From Mammaliicoccus vitulinus (lineage in GTDB: Bacteria; Bacillota; Bacilli; Staphylococcales; Staphylococcaceae): DNA of 64,000 bases. Location: contig NZ_CP118974.1 in the NCBI RefSeq assembly GCF_029024305.1, positions 248,001 through 312,000 on the forward strand, written 5' to 3'. Positions 1 to 8,687 of this stretch are shown one piece after another. The position numbers were made by a program, and so were the translations under genes. The first letter of the stretch is position 1; the number at the start of each line of letters is the position of its first letter. Below the pieces are notes generated by a model that worked only from the letters and a program-made list of their open reading frames with translations, was not told where the DNA came from and searched no databases.

Positions 1-1038
1 GCAAACGGTAAGCATTTACCTAGTTTGCAGAAAATAAATGAAGTGAACATTGTTGCTTTTTGTGATATTGAAGTTGAAAAAGCGCAAGTTGCTGCTGAAC
101 AATATGGAACTGATAACGCGAAAGTTTACGTAGATTATAAATTATTGCTGGAAGATGATTCTATTGATGTTATTCATGTATGTACACCAAATAGTTCTCA
201 TAAAGAATTAACGATTGCTTCTCTCGATGCTGGTAAACATGTTATGTGTGAAAAACCTATGGCTAAGACGACAGAAGAAGCGAGAGATATGATTGAAGCG
301 GCTAAACGTAACGGTAAAAAGTTAACAATTGGTTACCAAAATCGTTTCAGACCTGACAGTCAATATTTACGTAAAGCAACCCAACGTGGTGACTTAGGTG
401 ATATTTATTACGGGAAAGCTCAAGCTATCCGTAGAAGAGCAGTACCGACTTGGGGTGTCTTTCTAGATGAAGAAAAACAAGGCGGCGGGCCTTTAATCGA
501 TATTGGCACACATGCTTTAGATTTAACATTATGGATGATGGATAATTATGAGCCTGAATCAGTTATGGGTTCAACTTTCCATGAGTTAGGTAAAAAAGAA
601 AATGCAGCGAATGCATGGGGACCGTGGGATCCTAAAAAGTTCACTGTTGAGGACTCAGCTTTTGGATTTATTAAAATGAAAGATGGCTCTACGATTATTC
701 TCGAATCAAGTTGGGCTCTCAATTCATTAGATGTGGATGAAGCAAAATGTGCACTTTCAGGAACTGAAGGTGGCGCTGATATGAAAGATGGTTTAAGAAT
801 TCATGGTGAAAATTTCGGCTCTTTATATACTTCAAATATAGAGCTTGAAAATAAAGGCGTCGATTTTTATGAAGGTGAAACAGTTGATGAGGCTGAAGTA
901 GAAGCGCGTAGTTGGATTGATAGCATTCTGAATGACAGTGAACCAGTTGTTAAACCAGAAGAAGCGATTATCATCACTCAAATATTAGAAGCACTTTACG
1001 AATCTGCTAAAACAGGTAAAGCTGTTTATTTTGATTAA
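1..1038 (+). CDS. Gfo/Idh/MocA family oxidoreductase, 5'-truncated by the window edge
   Basis: NAD(P)-dependent dehydrogenase of the Gfo/Idh/MocA family, probably acting on a sugar, inositol or keto-sugar. The frame is open from base 1 and reads ANGKHLPSLQK, which aligns with AQNRHIPAFQK at residue 15 of the homologue at 1791. About 14 residues, including the GxGGIA dinucleotide-binding loop, therefore lie upstream of the window. The TTG at 25 is internal, not a start. Visible motifs are VCTPNSSH, the family signature CEKPMA and the substrate-domain segment GGGPLIDIGTHALDL. The gene leads an operon: ThuA follows after 18 bp, then a second Gfo/Idh protein and a TIM-barrel isomerase. The substrate cannot be read from the sequence. 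Confidence 0.9.
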   Translation, partial: ANGKHLPSLQKINEVNIVAFCDIEVEKAQVAAEQYGTDNAKVYVDYKLLLEDDSIDVIHVCTPNSSHKELTIASLDAGKHVMCEKPMAKTTEEARDMIEAAKRNGKKLTIGYQNRFRPDSQYLRKATQRGDLGDIYYGKAQAIRRRAVPTWGVFLDEEKQGGGPLIDIGTHALDLTLWMMDNYEPESVMGSTFHELGKKENAANAWGPWDPKKFTVEDSAFGFIKMKDGSTIILESSWALNSLDVDEAKCALSGTEGGADMKDGLRIHGENFGSLYTSNIELENKGVDFYEGETVDEAEVEARSWIDSILNDSEPVVKPEEAIIITQILEALYESAKTGKAVYFD

Positions 1039-1056
1039 TAAAAAGGGGATATCGAT

Positions 1057-1773
1057 ATGAACATAACAGTATGGAACGAATTTAGACATGAAGTAGAAAG
1101 TGAAGCAATTAAAGCTGTCTACCCTGATGGTATTCACAATGTTATAGCAGGTTTTTTAAGTAAGGATCATAAAGTTAAAACTGCAACATTAGATGAAGCT
1201 GAACACGGCTTAACGGATGAAGTATTAGCGCATACAGATGTCTTAATTTGGTGGGGACATAAAGCACATGATGAAGTAAAAGATGAAATTGTAGCTAAAG
1301 TTAAGCAACGTGTACTAGATGGTATGGGACTTATTGTGTTGCATTCAGGTCATTTTTCAAAAATATTCAAAAGTTTAATGGGTACAACGTGTGATTTGAA
1401 ATGGCGTGAAGCTGACGACAGAGAAAGACTTTGGGTGGTTGATCCAACACATCCTATTACAGAAGGTCTAGATTCATACATTGAGTTAGAAAAAGAAGAA
1501 ATGTATGGTGAACATTTTGATATTCCTGCACCTGATGAAACAGTATTTATAAGTTGGTTTGAAGGAGGAGAAGTCTTTAGAAGTGGTGCGACATTTAAAC
1601 GGGGCAATGGTAAGATTTTCTACTTTAGACCAGGACATGAAAGTTATCCTACTTATTATAATGAGCAAATCCAGCAAGTTATTAAAAATGCTGTTGAGTG
1701 GGCACGCAATCGAAACACACCGAAACATCAATATGGCAACGCTCAACCACTAGAAGAAATTAGTGAAAAATAA
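1057..1773 (+). CDS. ThuA domain protein (trehalose-utilisation type)
   Basis: 238-residue protein of the ThuA family, which has a class-I glutamine-amidotransferase-like fold and is found with sugar dehydrogenases. It opens with [12 protein letters not shown] and carries [14 protein letters not shown] and [12 protein letters not shown], strand-loop segments typical of the family. [10 protein letters not shown] and [13 protein letters not shown] follow near the C-terminus. The start has an AAAAGGGGAT Shine-Dalgarno sequence about 9 nt upstream. In rhizobia ThuA works with the dehydrogenase ThuB in 3-keto-trehalose metabolism. Here it lies between two Gfo/Idh genes, which suggests a related 3-keto-glycoside route. 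That is inference from family context. Confidence 0.88.
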   Translation: MNITVWNEFRHEVESEAIKAVYPDGIHNVIAGFLSKDHKVKTATLDEAEHGLTDEVLAHTDVLIWWGHKAHDEVKDEIVAKVKQRVLDGMGLIVLHSGHFSKIFKSLMGTTCDLKWREADDRERLWVVDPTHPITEGLDSYIELEKEEMYGEHFDIPAPDETVFISWFEGGEVFRSGATFKRGNGKIFYFRPGHESYPTYYNEQIQQVIKNAVEWARNRNTPKHQYGNAQPLEEISEK

Positions 1774-1790
1774 AATAGGAGACTTCAATT

Positions 1791-2834
1791 ATGAATAAAC
1801 TCAAACTAGGTGTCATTGGTGTTGGTGGAATCGCACAAAATAGGCATATACCAGCTTTTCAAAAATTAAATCACTTAGTAGAAATAGTAGGTGTGCAAGA
1901 TATTAATGAGGCGTTATCTCAGAAAGTAGCATCTCAATTTCATATTTCGAATGTTTTTACTGAATATGAAGAAATGTTTAGTGAAGTGGATGCGGTTGTT
2001 ATATGCACACCGAATAAATTTCATGCTGAAATCAGCATTGCAGCTTTAAATGCGGGTGTGCATGTGTTTTGTGAAAAACCAATGGCGATGAAACGAGAAG
2101 AATGTGATGCCATGATAGAAGCGTCGAAAAAATCTGGTAAGTTATTAGCAATTGGATATCATTATCGTTTTACAGATGCGGCTATTACTGCTCATCGTGC
2201 AATTGAAGAAGGTGTTGTTGGAGATCCACTTGTAACAAGGGTACAAGCGTTGCGCAGACGTAAAGTACCAGGTTGGGGTGTCTTTACAAACAAAGAACTT
2301 CAAGGTGGAGGAAGCCTTATAGATTATGGATGTCATTTATTAGACCTTGCTATGTGGCTACAAAATAATGCACAACCAGTAGAAGTGTTAGGCAAGACTT
2401 ACAACCGTTTAAGTAAAACACCAAACCAAATAAATGACTGGGGTGCTTTTAACCATGAAACATTTGAAGTAGATGACCATGTTTCTACTTTTATAACTTT
2501 TGATGATGGTTCAACGATGCAGTTTGAATGTTCGTGGTCGGCAAATATTAAAGAAGATAAAATTCATTTAAGCATGTCCGGAGTTGAAGGTGGTCTCAAT
2601 GTGTATCCATTTGAAATATATCAACCTCGATTTGGAACGTTCTTTAATGAACAAGCATATGCTGAACATAATGAAGACGAGGCAGCACAAAGACAAGCTT
2701 TAAATTTCGTTAATAGTTGTTTAGGTTTAGAAGATTTAATTGTGAAGCCGGAAGAAGCTCAGCGTGTAAGTTCATTAATAGATGCGATTTATCAAAGTAG
2801 TGAAGAAGGCAGAAGTGTAAGAATAAAATATTAA
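1791..2834 (+). CDS. Gfo/Idh/MocA family oxidoreductase (second copy)
   Basis: 347-residue full-length NAD(P)-dependent oxidoreductase. The N-terminal Rossmann motif GVIGVGGIAQNRHIP is present, then VVICTPNKFHAE, the signature CEKPMAMKREE near residue 95, and the substrate-domain segment GGGSLIDYGCHLLDLAMW. It is clearly a paralogue of the first gene in the window, sharing RRRxVPxWGVF and the general layout. An AGGAGA ribosome-binding site precedes the ATG, 17 bp after the ThuA stop. Two Gfo/Idh dehydrogenases in one operon suggest sequential oxidation and reduction, or a keto-sugar interconversion. The substrate is unknown. Confidence 0.92.
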   Translation: MNKLKLGVIGVGGIAQNRHIPAFQKLNHLVEIVGVQDINEALSQKVASQFHISNVFTEYEEMFSEVDAVVICTPNKFHAEISIAALNAGVHVFCEKPMAMKREECDAMIEASKKSGKLLAIGYHYRFTDAAITAHRAIEEGVVGDPLVTRVQALRRRKVPGWGVFTNKELQGGGSLIDYGCHLLDLAMWLQNNAQPVEVLGKTYNRLSKTPNQINDWGAFNHETFEVDDHVSTFITFDDGSTMQFECSWSANIKEDKIHLSMSGVEGGLNVYPFEIYQPRFGTFFNEQAYAEHNEDEAAQRQALNFVNSCLGLEDLIVKPEEAQRVSSLIDAIYQSSEEGRSVRIKY

Positions 2835-2857
2835 CAAATTTCTAAGGGGTGTTACAT

Positions 2858-3826
2858 ATGAAAATTGGTGTATTTACAGTGCTTTTTCAAGATAAAACAT
2901 TTGAAGAAATGTTAGATCATGTAGCGAATTCTGGTTTAAAAATGGTCGAAATAGGAACAGGTGGTAACCCAGGAAATCATTTTTGTAATTTAGATGAATT
3001 ATTAGAAAATGAAGACAAAAGATCAGCATTTATGGATGCCATCACACAAAGAGGTTTGGAAATTAGTGCGTTTAGTTGCCATGACAATCCGGTATCACCT
3101 AATAAAGAGTATGCTAAACAAGCACATGAAACATTTATTAAAACGGTCAAATTAGCTTCAATACTAGGTGTACCAGTAGTAAACACTTTTTCAGGGATAC
3201 CAGGATCAGATGAAGATTCAAAGCATCCTAACTGGCCTGTAACACCTTGGCCAACAGCATATTCTGAAATTCTAGAATGGCAATGGGAAGAAAAATTAAT
3301 CCCATATTGGAAAGAAGCGGCTCAGTTTGCTAAAGATCACAATGTTAAAATAGGTATTGAATTACATGCAGGATTCTCAGTGCACACACCATATACGTTG
3401 CTGAAACTAAGAGAAGCAACAAATGATGCAATAGGTGCAAACTTAGACCCGAGTCATCTTTGGTGGCAAGGCATAGATCCAATAGCAGCAATTAAAATAT
3501 TAGGCAAAGCCGATGCAATTCATCACTTCCATGCGAAAGATACCTATATCGATCAAGAAAATGTCAATATGTATGGATTAACAGATATGCAACCGTATAG
3601 TTCAGTCCAATCAAGAGCATGGACGTTTAGAACAGTCGGTTATGGACATAGCCCGCAAGTATGGGGAGATATAATAAGCGCATTAAGAATTAATGGATAT
3701 GACTATGTCGTAAGTATAGAACACGAAGATCCAATCATGTCGGTCGAAGAAGGGTTCCAAAAAGCAGCCCACAACCTTCAGACAGTTAACATAAATGAAT
3801 CACTAGATAATATTTGGTGGGCATAA
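2858..3826 (+). CDS. Sugar phosphate isomerase/epimerase (xylose-isomerase-like TIM barrel)
   Basis: 322-residue AP-endonuclease-2/xylose-isomerase-like TIM-barrel protein. Metal-binding positions are visible in GIELHAG, NLDPSHLWWQG, HHFHAKD and SIEHEDP, the usual Glu, Asp/His, His and Glu ligands. The ATG at 2858 is preferred to the in-frame GTG at 2849, because AAGGGG at 2844-2849 is 8 nt upstream of the ATG and overlaps the GTG. It is the last gene of the operon, 23 bp after the second oxidoreductase and followed by a strong terminator. Homologues paired with Gfo/Idh genes act as keto-sugar or inosose isomerases or dehydratases. The exact reaction is not determined here. Confidence 0.9.
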   Translation: MKIGVFTVLFQDKTFEEMLDHVANSGLKMVEIGTGGNPGNHFCNLDELLENEDKRSAFMDAITQRGLEISAFSCHDNPVSPNKEYAKQAHETFIKTVKLASILGVPVVNTFSGIPGSDEDSKHPNWPVTPWPTAYSEILEWQWEEKLIPYWKEAAQFAKDHNVKIGIELHAGFSVHTPYTLLKLREATNDAIGANLDPSHLWWQGIDPIAAIKILGKADAIHHFHAKDTYIDQENVNMYGLTDMQPYSSVQSRAWTFRTVGYGHSPQVWGDIISALRINGYDYVVSIEHEDPIMSVEEGFQKAAHNLQTVNINESLDNIWWA

Positions 3827-3827
3827 C

Positions 3828-3880
3828 AAAACCACAGCTTCAGCTTGTTTCAAAACTCGCTGAAGCTGTGGTTTTTAGTT
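3828..3880 (+). terminator. Rho-independent terminator of the Gfo/Idh-ThuA operon
   Basis: A 17-bp perfect stem (AAAACCACAGCTTCAGC with its complement at 3859-3875) encloses a 14-nt loop and ends in a T-run, directly after the isomerase stop codon. Confidence 0.93.
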
Positions 3881-3900
3881 TGAGATGACTTGGTCTTGGT

Positions 3901-4063
3901 GCCGAAGTCGTGAGTTAAGTCTTGAGTTAATCGAAGACATAGCCAAAGTCGTGAGTTAAGTCTGAAGTTAATCCAAGACATAGCCAAAGTCGTGAGTTAA
4001 GTCTTGAGTTAATCCAAGACATAGCCGAAGTCGTGAGTTAATTCTTGAGTTAATCCAAGACAT
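3901..4063. repeat. 41-bp tandem repeat array, family 1 (4 units)
   Basis: Four units start (GTCGTGAGTTAA) at 3907, 3948, 3989 and 4030, exactly 41 bp apart, with a few substitutions. Each unit contains the dyad GTCTTG-N8-CAAGAC (degenerate in some units). The array ends 20 bp short of the stop codon of the NERD pseudogene. A seven-unit array of the same repeat in the opposite orientation lies at 40869-41153. No protein reading is plausible. Units are nearly identical over their full length, so this is not a CRISPR array. Confidence 0.95.
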
Positions 4064-4082
4064 TACCTAATCAATGGATGAG

Positions 4083-4935
4083 TCATAGATAATAATGAAA
4101 TGTATGACGACCTTCTTTTTTAAAGTGTTTATTGCATATCTTCCTAATTGCCCATCTATTCCCTCCACACCAGGCTTCCGCTTCTTTCAATGTAAATGGC
4201 TCATTTTTCAATACGTATAATTCTTTCAAGTTTTCTAAATATAGTGATTGTCTTGTAGTGGTTGTTGAACAATACATACATTGCCCGTGTCTCATGCGTT
4301 CGTCTATGTGTATATGTCCTACTTTTCTACAGTGGGGGCATCTTAATCCTGGGGTTATTTTAGTGAATGGGATTAAGCTTTTAGGATAGATTTGTGAAAA
4401 ATCTTGTTGCAGAGTTTTGATTTTATTCAATATAGATTTGTTTTCGTGAGTTTTATAATTTTTAAATAACTTTGGGATTTTGTGTAGTTCTGTTGGGAGT
4501 AACACTTGATTTCGATTTGGGATTTCTGTGTGAATTGTAAAAGTGGGATTGGTAAAGATGAGATATGATTCGATTTCACGGTTAATATGAAGTTTGGAGT
4601 TCATATTCTGCTCTCCTCATCTGCTGAAAAGGTGTTGGGAATATATTTCCGTAGCTATTCTTCATTTGATTATCAACAATATAGTAGTCGCCATGATAGT
4701 GTTTAATTTCTAGATTGATTATTTTTTCATCATCTACAACTAGAAAATCAATTTGAACTTTATTTTTAATATCTAGTCTGAGATTGTATTCATAATTTAA
4801 TTTAAGTCCTTGATCTAAGATTGATTTAACGATTCTTTCTCCTTCTTCTCCTTTTAACTGAGTATAAATTTCTTTAGTTGTTTCATGCTCTTCTATACGA
4901 TTATCAATCGCTTGAAAGTAAGTAATAGGTTCCAT
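4083..4935 (-). pseudogene. NERD nuclease-related protein with C-terminal zinc ribbon, frameshifted
   Basis: Two overlapping minus-strand frames together match the intact 294-residue NERD protein at 53886. The 5' part (ATG at 4935 with AGGAGG 7 nt upstream, running to 4582) carries the NERD core VQIDFLVVDDEKIINLEIKHY, with the Asp and Glu-x-Lys of a PD-(D/E)xK nuclease, and TPFQQMRRAEYEL. The 3' part (to 4083) carries SYLIFTNPTF, LLPTELHKIP, a CPHC-x17-CMYC zinc ribbon and KEAEAWCGG. The frames overlap by 23 bp near 4582-4604, where a one-base shift restores the homologue's order. It is probably a recent frameshift, because both halves stay well conserved. Sequencing error or reinitiation at the internal ATG at 4604 remain possible. 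Confidence 0.85.
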
Positions 4936-5045
4936 ATATCGACCTCCTGTTTTTTTCTCCATATTATATATCATTATGTCTAAAGAACATAAATGCTTTT
5001 TTATAAAAAAAGTATAGCTGATTTAACAAAAACACTCATTCTGTA

Positions 5046-5102
5046 AAAAAATAAACACAAACTCAAAAAATCAAAATCATTTTTGAGTTTGTGTTTATTT
5101 TT
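5046..5102 (-). terminator. Terminator downstream of scdA
   Basis: A stem of about 20 bp (AAATAAACACAAACTCAAAA and its complement) with a short AT loop sits about 30 bp beyond the scdA stop on the minus strand. It ends in a T-run in that direction. Confidence 0.85.
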
Positions 5103-5133
5103 ATCGCATCTAAGAAACGCTCGTTTTTAGAAC

Positions 5134-5817
5134 CTATAACAGGTGTTGGTATTTTTTGAACAGTACGTGATTTTCTAAATGTACATGTTCGTGTGTATCG
5201 TGTTCTAATTTCTCTAATCGTTGATATACGAGTCTCCATGTGCCGCATGCTTCTAATGGAGGTTGATAGTTATTAGTGATAGAACGAATTTCCTTCAATA
5301 ATTGTCCAGCTTCTTCGTGGTCATCAATAAGTGACATGATGGTTTCAGAAAGGTTATCTGTGTAGTTTCCTGAGGACGCTTTAATTAGTTTTGGAAAAGA
5401 ATGTTGATCTTCGTCTTCAATATGTTGTAAAAGTGTTTGTTTCAGTTTAGTATATAAATCTTTTAGTTCTAGTAAATATGAATGATTAGGACCGTGTACT
5501 TTAGCTAGCTTAGTAACATAGGGTGTAAGATTCTTGAACTCTTCTCTTAAAGTTTCGTGATAGCGAGATTGTATATATTGCATTAACGATGGTGCGCTTA
5601 AATATTTTATATCGATATTTCCAGTATGATCAGTTTGGGTAATGCTATTTAATTGGCTTAAAAGCGTTTCTAAATCAACATTTTTGTTATTAGAAGTTGC
5701 GTGTTCTATTGATACATCACCTCCACAACAAAAATCAATACCATATTTCCGGAAAATATCAGCAGATTTTGGGATATCTGTTACGACATCTGCAACATGA
5801 CGTTCTTTAGTAATCAT
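5134..5817 (-). CDS. scdA: Iron-sulfur cluster repair di-iron protein ScdA/RIC
   Basis: 227-residue member of the RIC (YtfE/ScdA/DnrN) family, cytoplasmic di-iron proteins that restore Fe-S clusters damaged by nitric oxide or peroxide. The N-terminal ScdA_N domain has the hallmark GIDFCCGGD with Cys30-Cys31. The C-terminal hemerythrin-like domain carries histidines in [30 protein letters not shown] and [15 protein letters not shown]. The ATG at 5817 is chosen over upstream in-frame codons because AAAGGAGG lies 7 nt before it. The gene is monocistronic, with its own terminator. Staphylococcal scdA is known to respond to nitrosative stress through SrrAB, but I did not identify an operator here. 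Confidence 0.95.
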   Translation of the reverse strand: MITKERHVADVVTDIPKSADIFRKYGIDFCCGGDVSIEHATSNNKNVDLETLLSQLNSITQTDHTGNIDIKYLSAPSLMQYIQSRYHETLREEFKNLTPYVTKLAKVHGPNHSYLLELKDLYTKLKQTLLQHIEDEDQHSFPKLIKASSGNYTDNLSETIMSLIDDHEEAGQLLKEIRSITNNYQPPLEACGTWRLVYQRLEKLEHDTHEHVHLENHVLFKKYQHLL

Positions 5818-5962
5818 TTGAATGCCTCCTTTTGAAATAGTCATATATTTTAGCTTAATTATAGTATATAAAAATGGTTCTCAATATTAGGGAATTCCAT
5901 TAATATGACATAGGGTTTGATAATGGGCAATCGGATAATAAGAAGCTTTTTAATTCACAAAA

Positions 5963-5976
5963 TGAAAGCGATTGCA
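5963..5976. promoter_or_regulatory. Candidate cre (CcpA) site upstream of the YkvI-like gene
   Basis: TGAAAGCGATTGCA matches the catabolite-responsive-element consensus TGNAANCGNTNNCA with a central CG. It lies about 100 bp upstream of the transporter start. The call is by pattern only. Confidence 0.45.
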
Positions 5977-6077
5977 AATGTTTTCTATTCATAAATAAAA
6001 ATTATAAAAAATAATTTAATATTTAAAAAATTAACCCTGAAATTTGATATAGTGTACATAAGGGGAGAGTGAGTTTT

Positions 6078-7151
6078 ATGAAGAGAATTATTTTGATAGC
6101 ATGTGCTTTTATAGGTGTAATAGTAGGTGCTGGATTTGCATCTGGTCAAGAAGTGCTACAATATTTCACAAGCTTCGGCATTATGGGAATATTTGGAGCT
6201 ATCATAACAACAGCATTGTTTGCTTATGTAGGTATGATGCTTGTTTGGCTCGGAAGTAAAATGAAGACAGATTCACATAAAGAAGTCATACATAAAATAA
6301 CTGGAAGATCCGTTATTGGCGTTATTGTAGGATGGATTATTGATTTAGTTATTATCTTCACACTATTTGGTGTAGGTGTCGTAATGTTGGCAGGTGCAGG
6401 TTCAAATTTAAGCCAACAATTTGGTATCGCACCTATTATCGGTACTTTAATTATGACTGTCCTTATTCTTTTTGCAGGTATGTTAAAAGTTGAAGGAGTA
6501 GTTAAAGTAATAGGGAACATAACACCGTTTCTTATTGTCTTTATCGTCATCATTTCAGTGTATAGTTTCTTCACTGTAGATACATCGTTTGCTGAATTAA
6601 ATAAATTATCAGTGGCACATTCATCACCATTGCCAAACTGGTTTATAGCAGGTATTAACTATGCGTCATTTAATACTGCGGTAGGTGCATCAATGGCGAT
6701 TGTCATGGGTGGTGCTGAAAAAGATTCTAAAATCGCTAGTATTGGTGGTTTAATCGGTGGTATTGCTTTAGGTTTAATGATTATATTAAGTCATTTAGCT
6801 ATTTTCACTAAAATCGATACAGTAGGAGATCTCGATATGCCGATGTTAGGTATTGTCAATGAAATATCTCCTGTCTTAGGTGTCCTCATGGCGATTGTTA
6901 TATTCGGCATGATATTTAATACAGGACTAGGCATGTTTTATGCGTTTGCTTCTAGATTTACATTTGTCGGTTCAACACCTTTCAAAATATTCTATACGGT
7001 ATCTGTAATCGTTGGATTAGGCTTAAGCTTTGTAGGATTTACAGATTTAGTTGCCATTTTCTATCCGCTAATTGGCTATTTAGGGTTAGTACTCATATTA
7101 GCGCTCTTATATGCACCATTTAAAATGAAGTTTGGAAAAAAAGAACTTTAA
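6078..7151 (+). CDS. YkvI-like integral membrane transporter (LeuT-fold superfamily)
   Basis: 357-residue polytopic membrane protein resembling B. subtilis YkvI (COG3949), in the APC/LeuT-fold group. It has about ten hydrophobic segments. The first helix is broken by the glycine-rich motif IVGAGFASGQE, which marks the unwound substrate/ion-binding helix of this family. MAIVMGGAEKDSKIASIGG lies in the second half. The ATG at 6078 is preferred over the GTG at 6069, which overlaps the AGGGGAG ribosome-binding site. A cre-like site lies upstream and a terminator follows, so it is probably monocistronic. No substrate can be assigned. The next gene is another Na+-type symporter but has its own leader. 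Confidence 0.82.
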   Translation: MKRIILIACAFIGVIVGAGFASGQEVLQYFTSFGIMGIFGAIITTALFAYVGMMLVWLGSKMKTDSHKEVIHKITGRSVIGVIVGWIIDLVIIFTLFGVGVVMLAGAGSNLSQQFGIAPIIGTLIMTVLILFAGMLKVEGVVKVIGNITPFLIVFIVIISVYSFFTVDTSFAELNKLSVAHSSPLPNWFIAGINYASFNTAVGASMAIVMGGAEKDSKIASIGGLIGGIALGLMIILSHLAIFTKIDTVGDLDMPMLGIVNEISPVLGVLMAIVIFGMIFNTGLGMFYAFASRFTFVGSTPFKIFYTVSVIVGLGLSFVGFTDLVAIFYPLIGYLGLVLILALLYAPFKMKFGKKEL

Positions 7152-7167
7152 ATATCATGTTCATTAT

Positions 7168-7200
7168 CTGCTGCAAAGGTTAACTTTGTGGCAGTTTTTA
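7168..7200 (+). terminator. Terminator after the YkvI-like gene
   Basis: CTGCTGCAAAG and CTTTGTGGCAG pair around a GTTAA loop with two G-U pairs, followed by TTTTTA. Confidence 0.8.
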
Positions 7201-7317
7201 TTTGTAAGTTTACATATGAATATATGTAAACGCATAATCATAAATTTCTTACTGTGTAGTCTACAATTATAAGTTATACTTCAATAAAGGGTTAAGTGAC
7301 AAGAATGGAGTGATAAC

Positions 7318-8652
7318 GTGGAAAAAATAAGAGATCAATGGTCTTCTAAATTAGGATTTATTATGGCATCTGCTGGTGCTGCAATCGGTATTGGGGCAAT
7401 ATGGAAATTCCCATATGTTGCTGGTCAATTCGGCGGTGGTGCTTTCTTACTGTTGTTTGTTATATTTACGCTATTTATAGGATTACCAATGTTAATATCA
7501 GAATTTATAATTGGACGTTCTACGAGTAAAGAAGCGGTTGCTGCTTATGATTCATTGGCACCTAAATCACCTTGGAGAATAACGGGTAGACTGGGCGTCG
7601 TTGGATGTTTCTTATTACTATCTTTCTACAGTGTAGTTGGTGGATGGATAACGATCTATACGCTATTAGGTTTAACGGGGAATATTATTTCTGATGATGC
7701 AAATTACGGTCAAATATTCGAACAGATTATCGGACAACCTTTCACAGTGCTCATCGGTGTATTCGTGTTTATCTTAATGAACGTCATCGTCTTGAATTTT
7801 GGTATTAAAAAAGGAATTGAACGTGCGAATAATATTTTAATGCCTTTACTATTTATTTTCTTTATCATACTTGTTATAAGAGCAGTTACTTTAGAAGGTG
7901 CATCTGAAGGATTATCTTTCTTCTTTAGTTTTAATTTTGAAGATTTTTCAGCAGAAGGTGTATTGTATGCACTTGGACAGTCATTCTTCTCGTTAGCAGT
8001 AGGCTTTTCATGTATGGTTACTTACAGTTCTTATTTGAGTAAAAAGGAAAGCTTACCTACATCAGCTGCGACCGTATCGGCTATGAATATCGTCGTTTCA
8101 ATCTTAGCTGGTATGGCTATTTTCCCAGTCGTATATGCATTTTCATTGGAACCGACTGAAGGACCCGGTTTATTATTCATAGTACTACCAAATGTGTTTA
8201 GTCAAATGGCATTCGGTTCAATATTCTTAACTTTATTTTTACTGTTATTCTTATTTGCAACATTGACATCATCTTTCAGTCAATTCGAAATCATTATTTC
8301 GGCATTAGAAAAAGAAGGTAAAAGATCTAGAACTAAAATTGTATGGATAATAGGCTTGTTAACATTTATTGCATGTATACCATCTTCATTATCATATGGT
8401 GTTCTGGCAGATGTATCTATATTCGGTAAATCTATATTCGATGCAACAGATTATTTAGTAAGTAATATACTTCTACCGATTGGATGTTTGCTCATAGCGG
8501 TATTCATCTCATTTAGAATGGATCAAGCAATCGTGAAAAAAGAATTCCAAATGGGTAACCAACTATCTTTAAAATGGTTTGAATTATGGAAATTCTTAAT
8601 GAGATATATCATACCTATCATTATTATTATCGTATTTATATGCTCACTTTAA
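7318..8652 (+). CDS. Neurotransmitter:sodium symporter (NSS) family transporter
   Basis: 444-residue Na+-dependent symporter of the NSS/SNF family, whose bacterial members (TnaT, MhsT, LeuT) import amino acids. The TM1 signature is clear: QWSSKLGFIMASAGAAIG followed by IGAIWKFPYVAGQFGGGAF, including the Na+/substrate-binding unwound region. Eleven or so hydrophobic segments follow, with LGQSFFSLAVGFSCMVTYSS for TM6. The start is GTG at 7318 with GGAGTG 6 nt before it. Length fits the short 11-TM bacterial subgroup. The LysR gene follows 35 bp later, but that gene belongs functionally with the cid genes. The substrate, possibly an aromatic or branched amino acid, is not determined. Confidence 0.92.
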   Translation: MEKIRDQWSSKLGFIMASAGAAIGIGAIWKFPYVAGQFGGGAFLLLFVIFTLFIGLPMLISEFIIGRSTSKEAVAAYDSLAPKSPWRITGRLGVVGCFLLLSFYSVVGGWITIYTLLGLTGNIISDDANYGQIFEQIIGQPFTVLIGVFVFILMNVIVLNFGIKKGIERANNILMPLLFIFFIILVIRAVTLEGASEGLSFFFSFNFEDFSAEGVLYALGQSFFSLAVGFSCMVTYSSYLSKKESLPTSAATVSAMNIVVSILAGMAIFPVVYAFSLEPTEGPGLLFIVLPNVFSQMAFGSIFLTLFLLLFLFATLTSSFSQFEIIISALEKEGKRSRTKIVWIIGLLTFIACIPSSLSYGVLADVSIFGKSIFDATDYLVSNILLPIGCLLIAVFISFRMDQAIVKKEFQMGNQLSLKWFELWKFLMRYIIPIIIIIVFICSL

Positions 8653-8687
8653 ATTCGAAACGAAATCCATGAAAAGAGGTGTCATAA

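Noticed and set aside
8-30. TTG at 25 as the true start of the first oxidoreductase
   Set aside because: The frame is open to base 1 and its residues match the region just after the dinucleotide-binding loop of the paralogue, so the gene is cut by the window edge.
3901-4063. Possible CRISPR array
   Set aside because: There are no unique spacers; the whole unit repeats with point differences.
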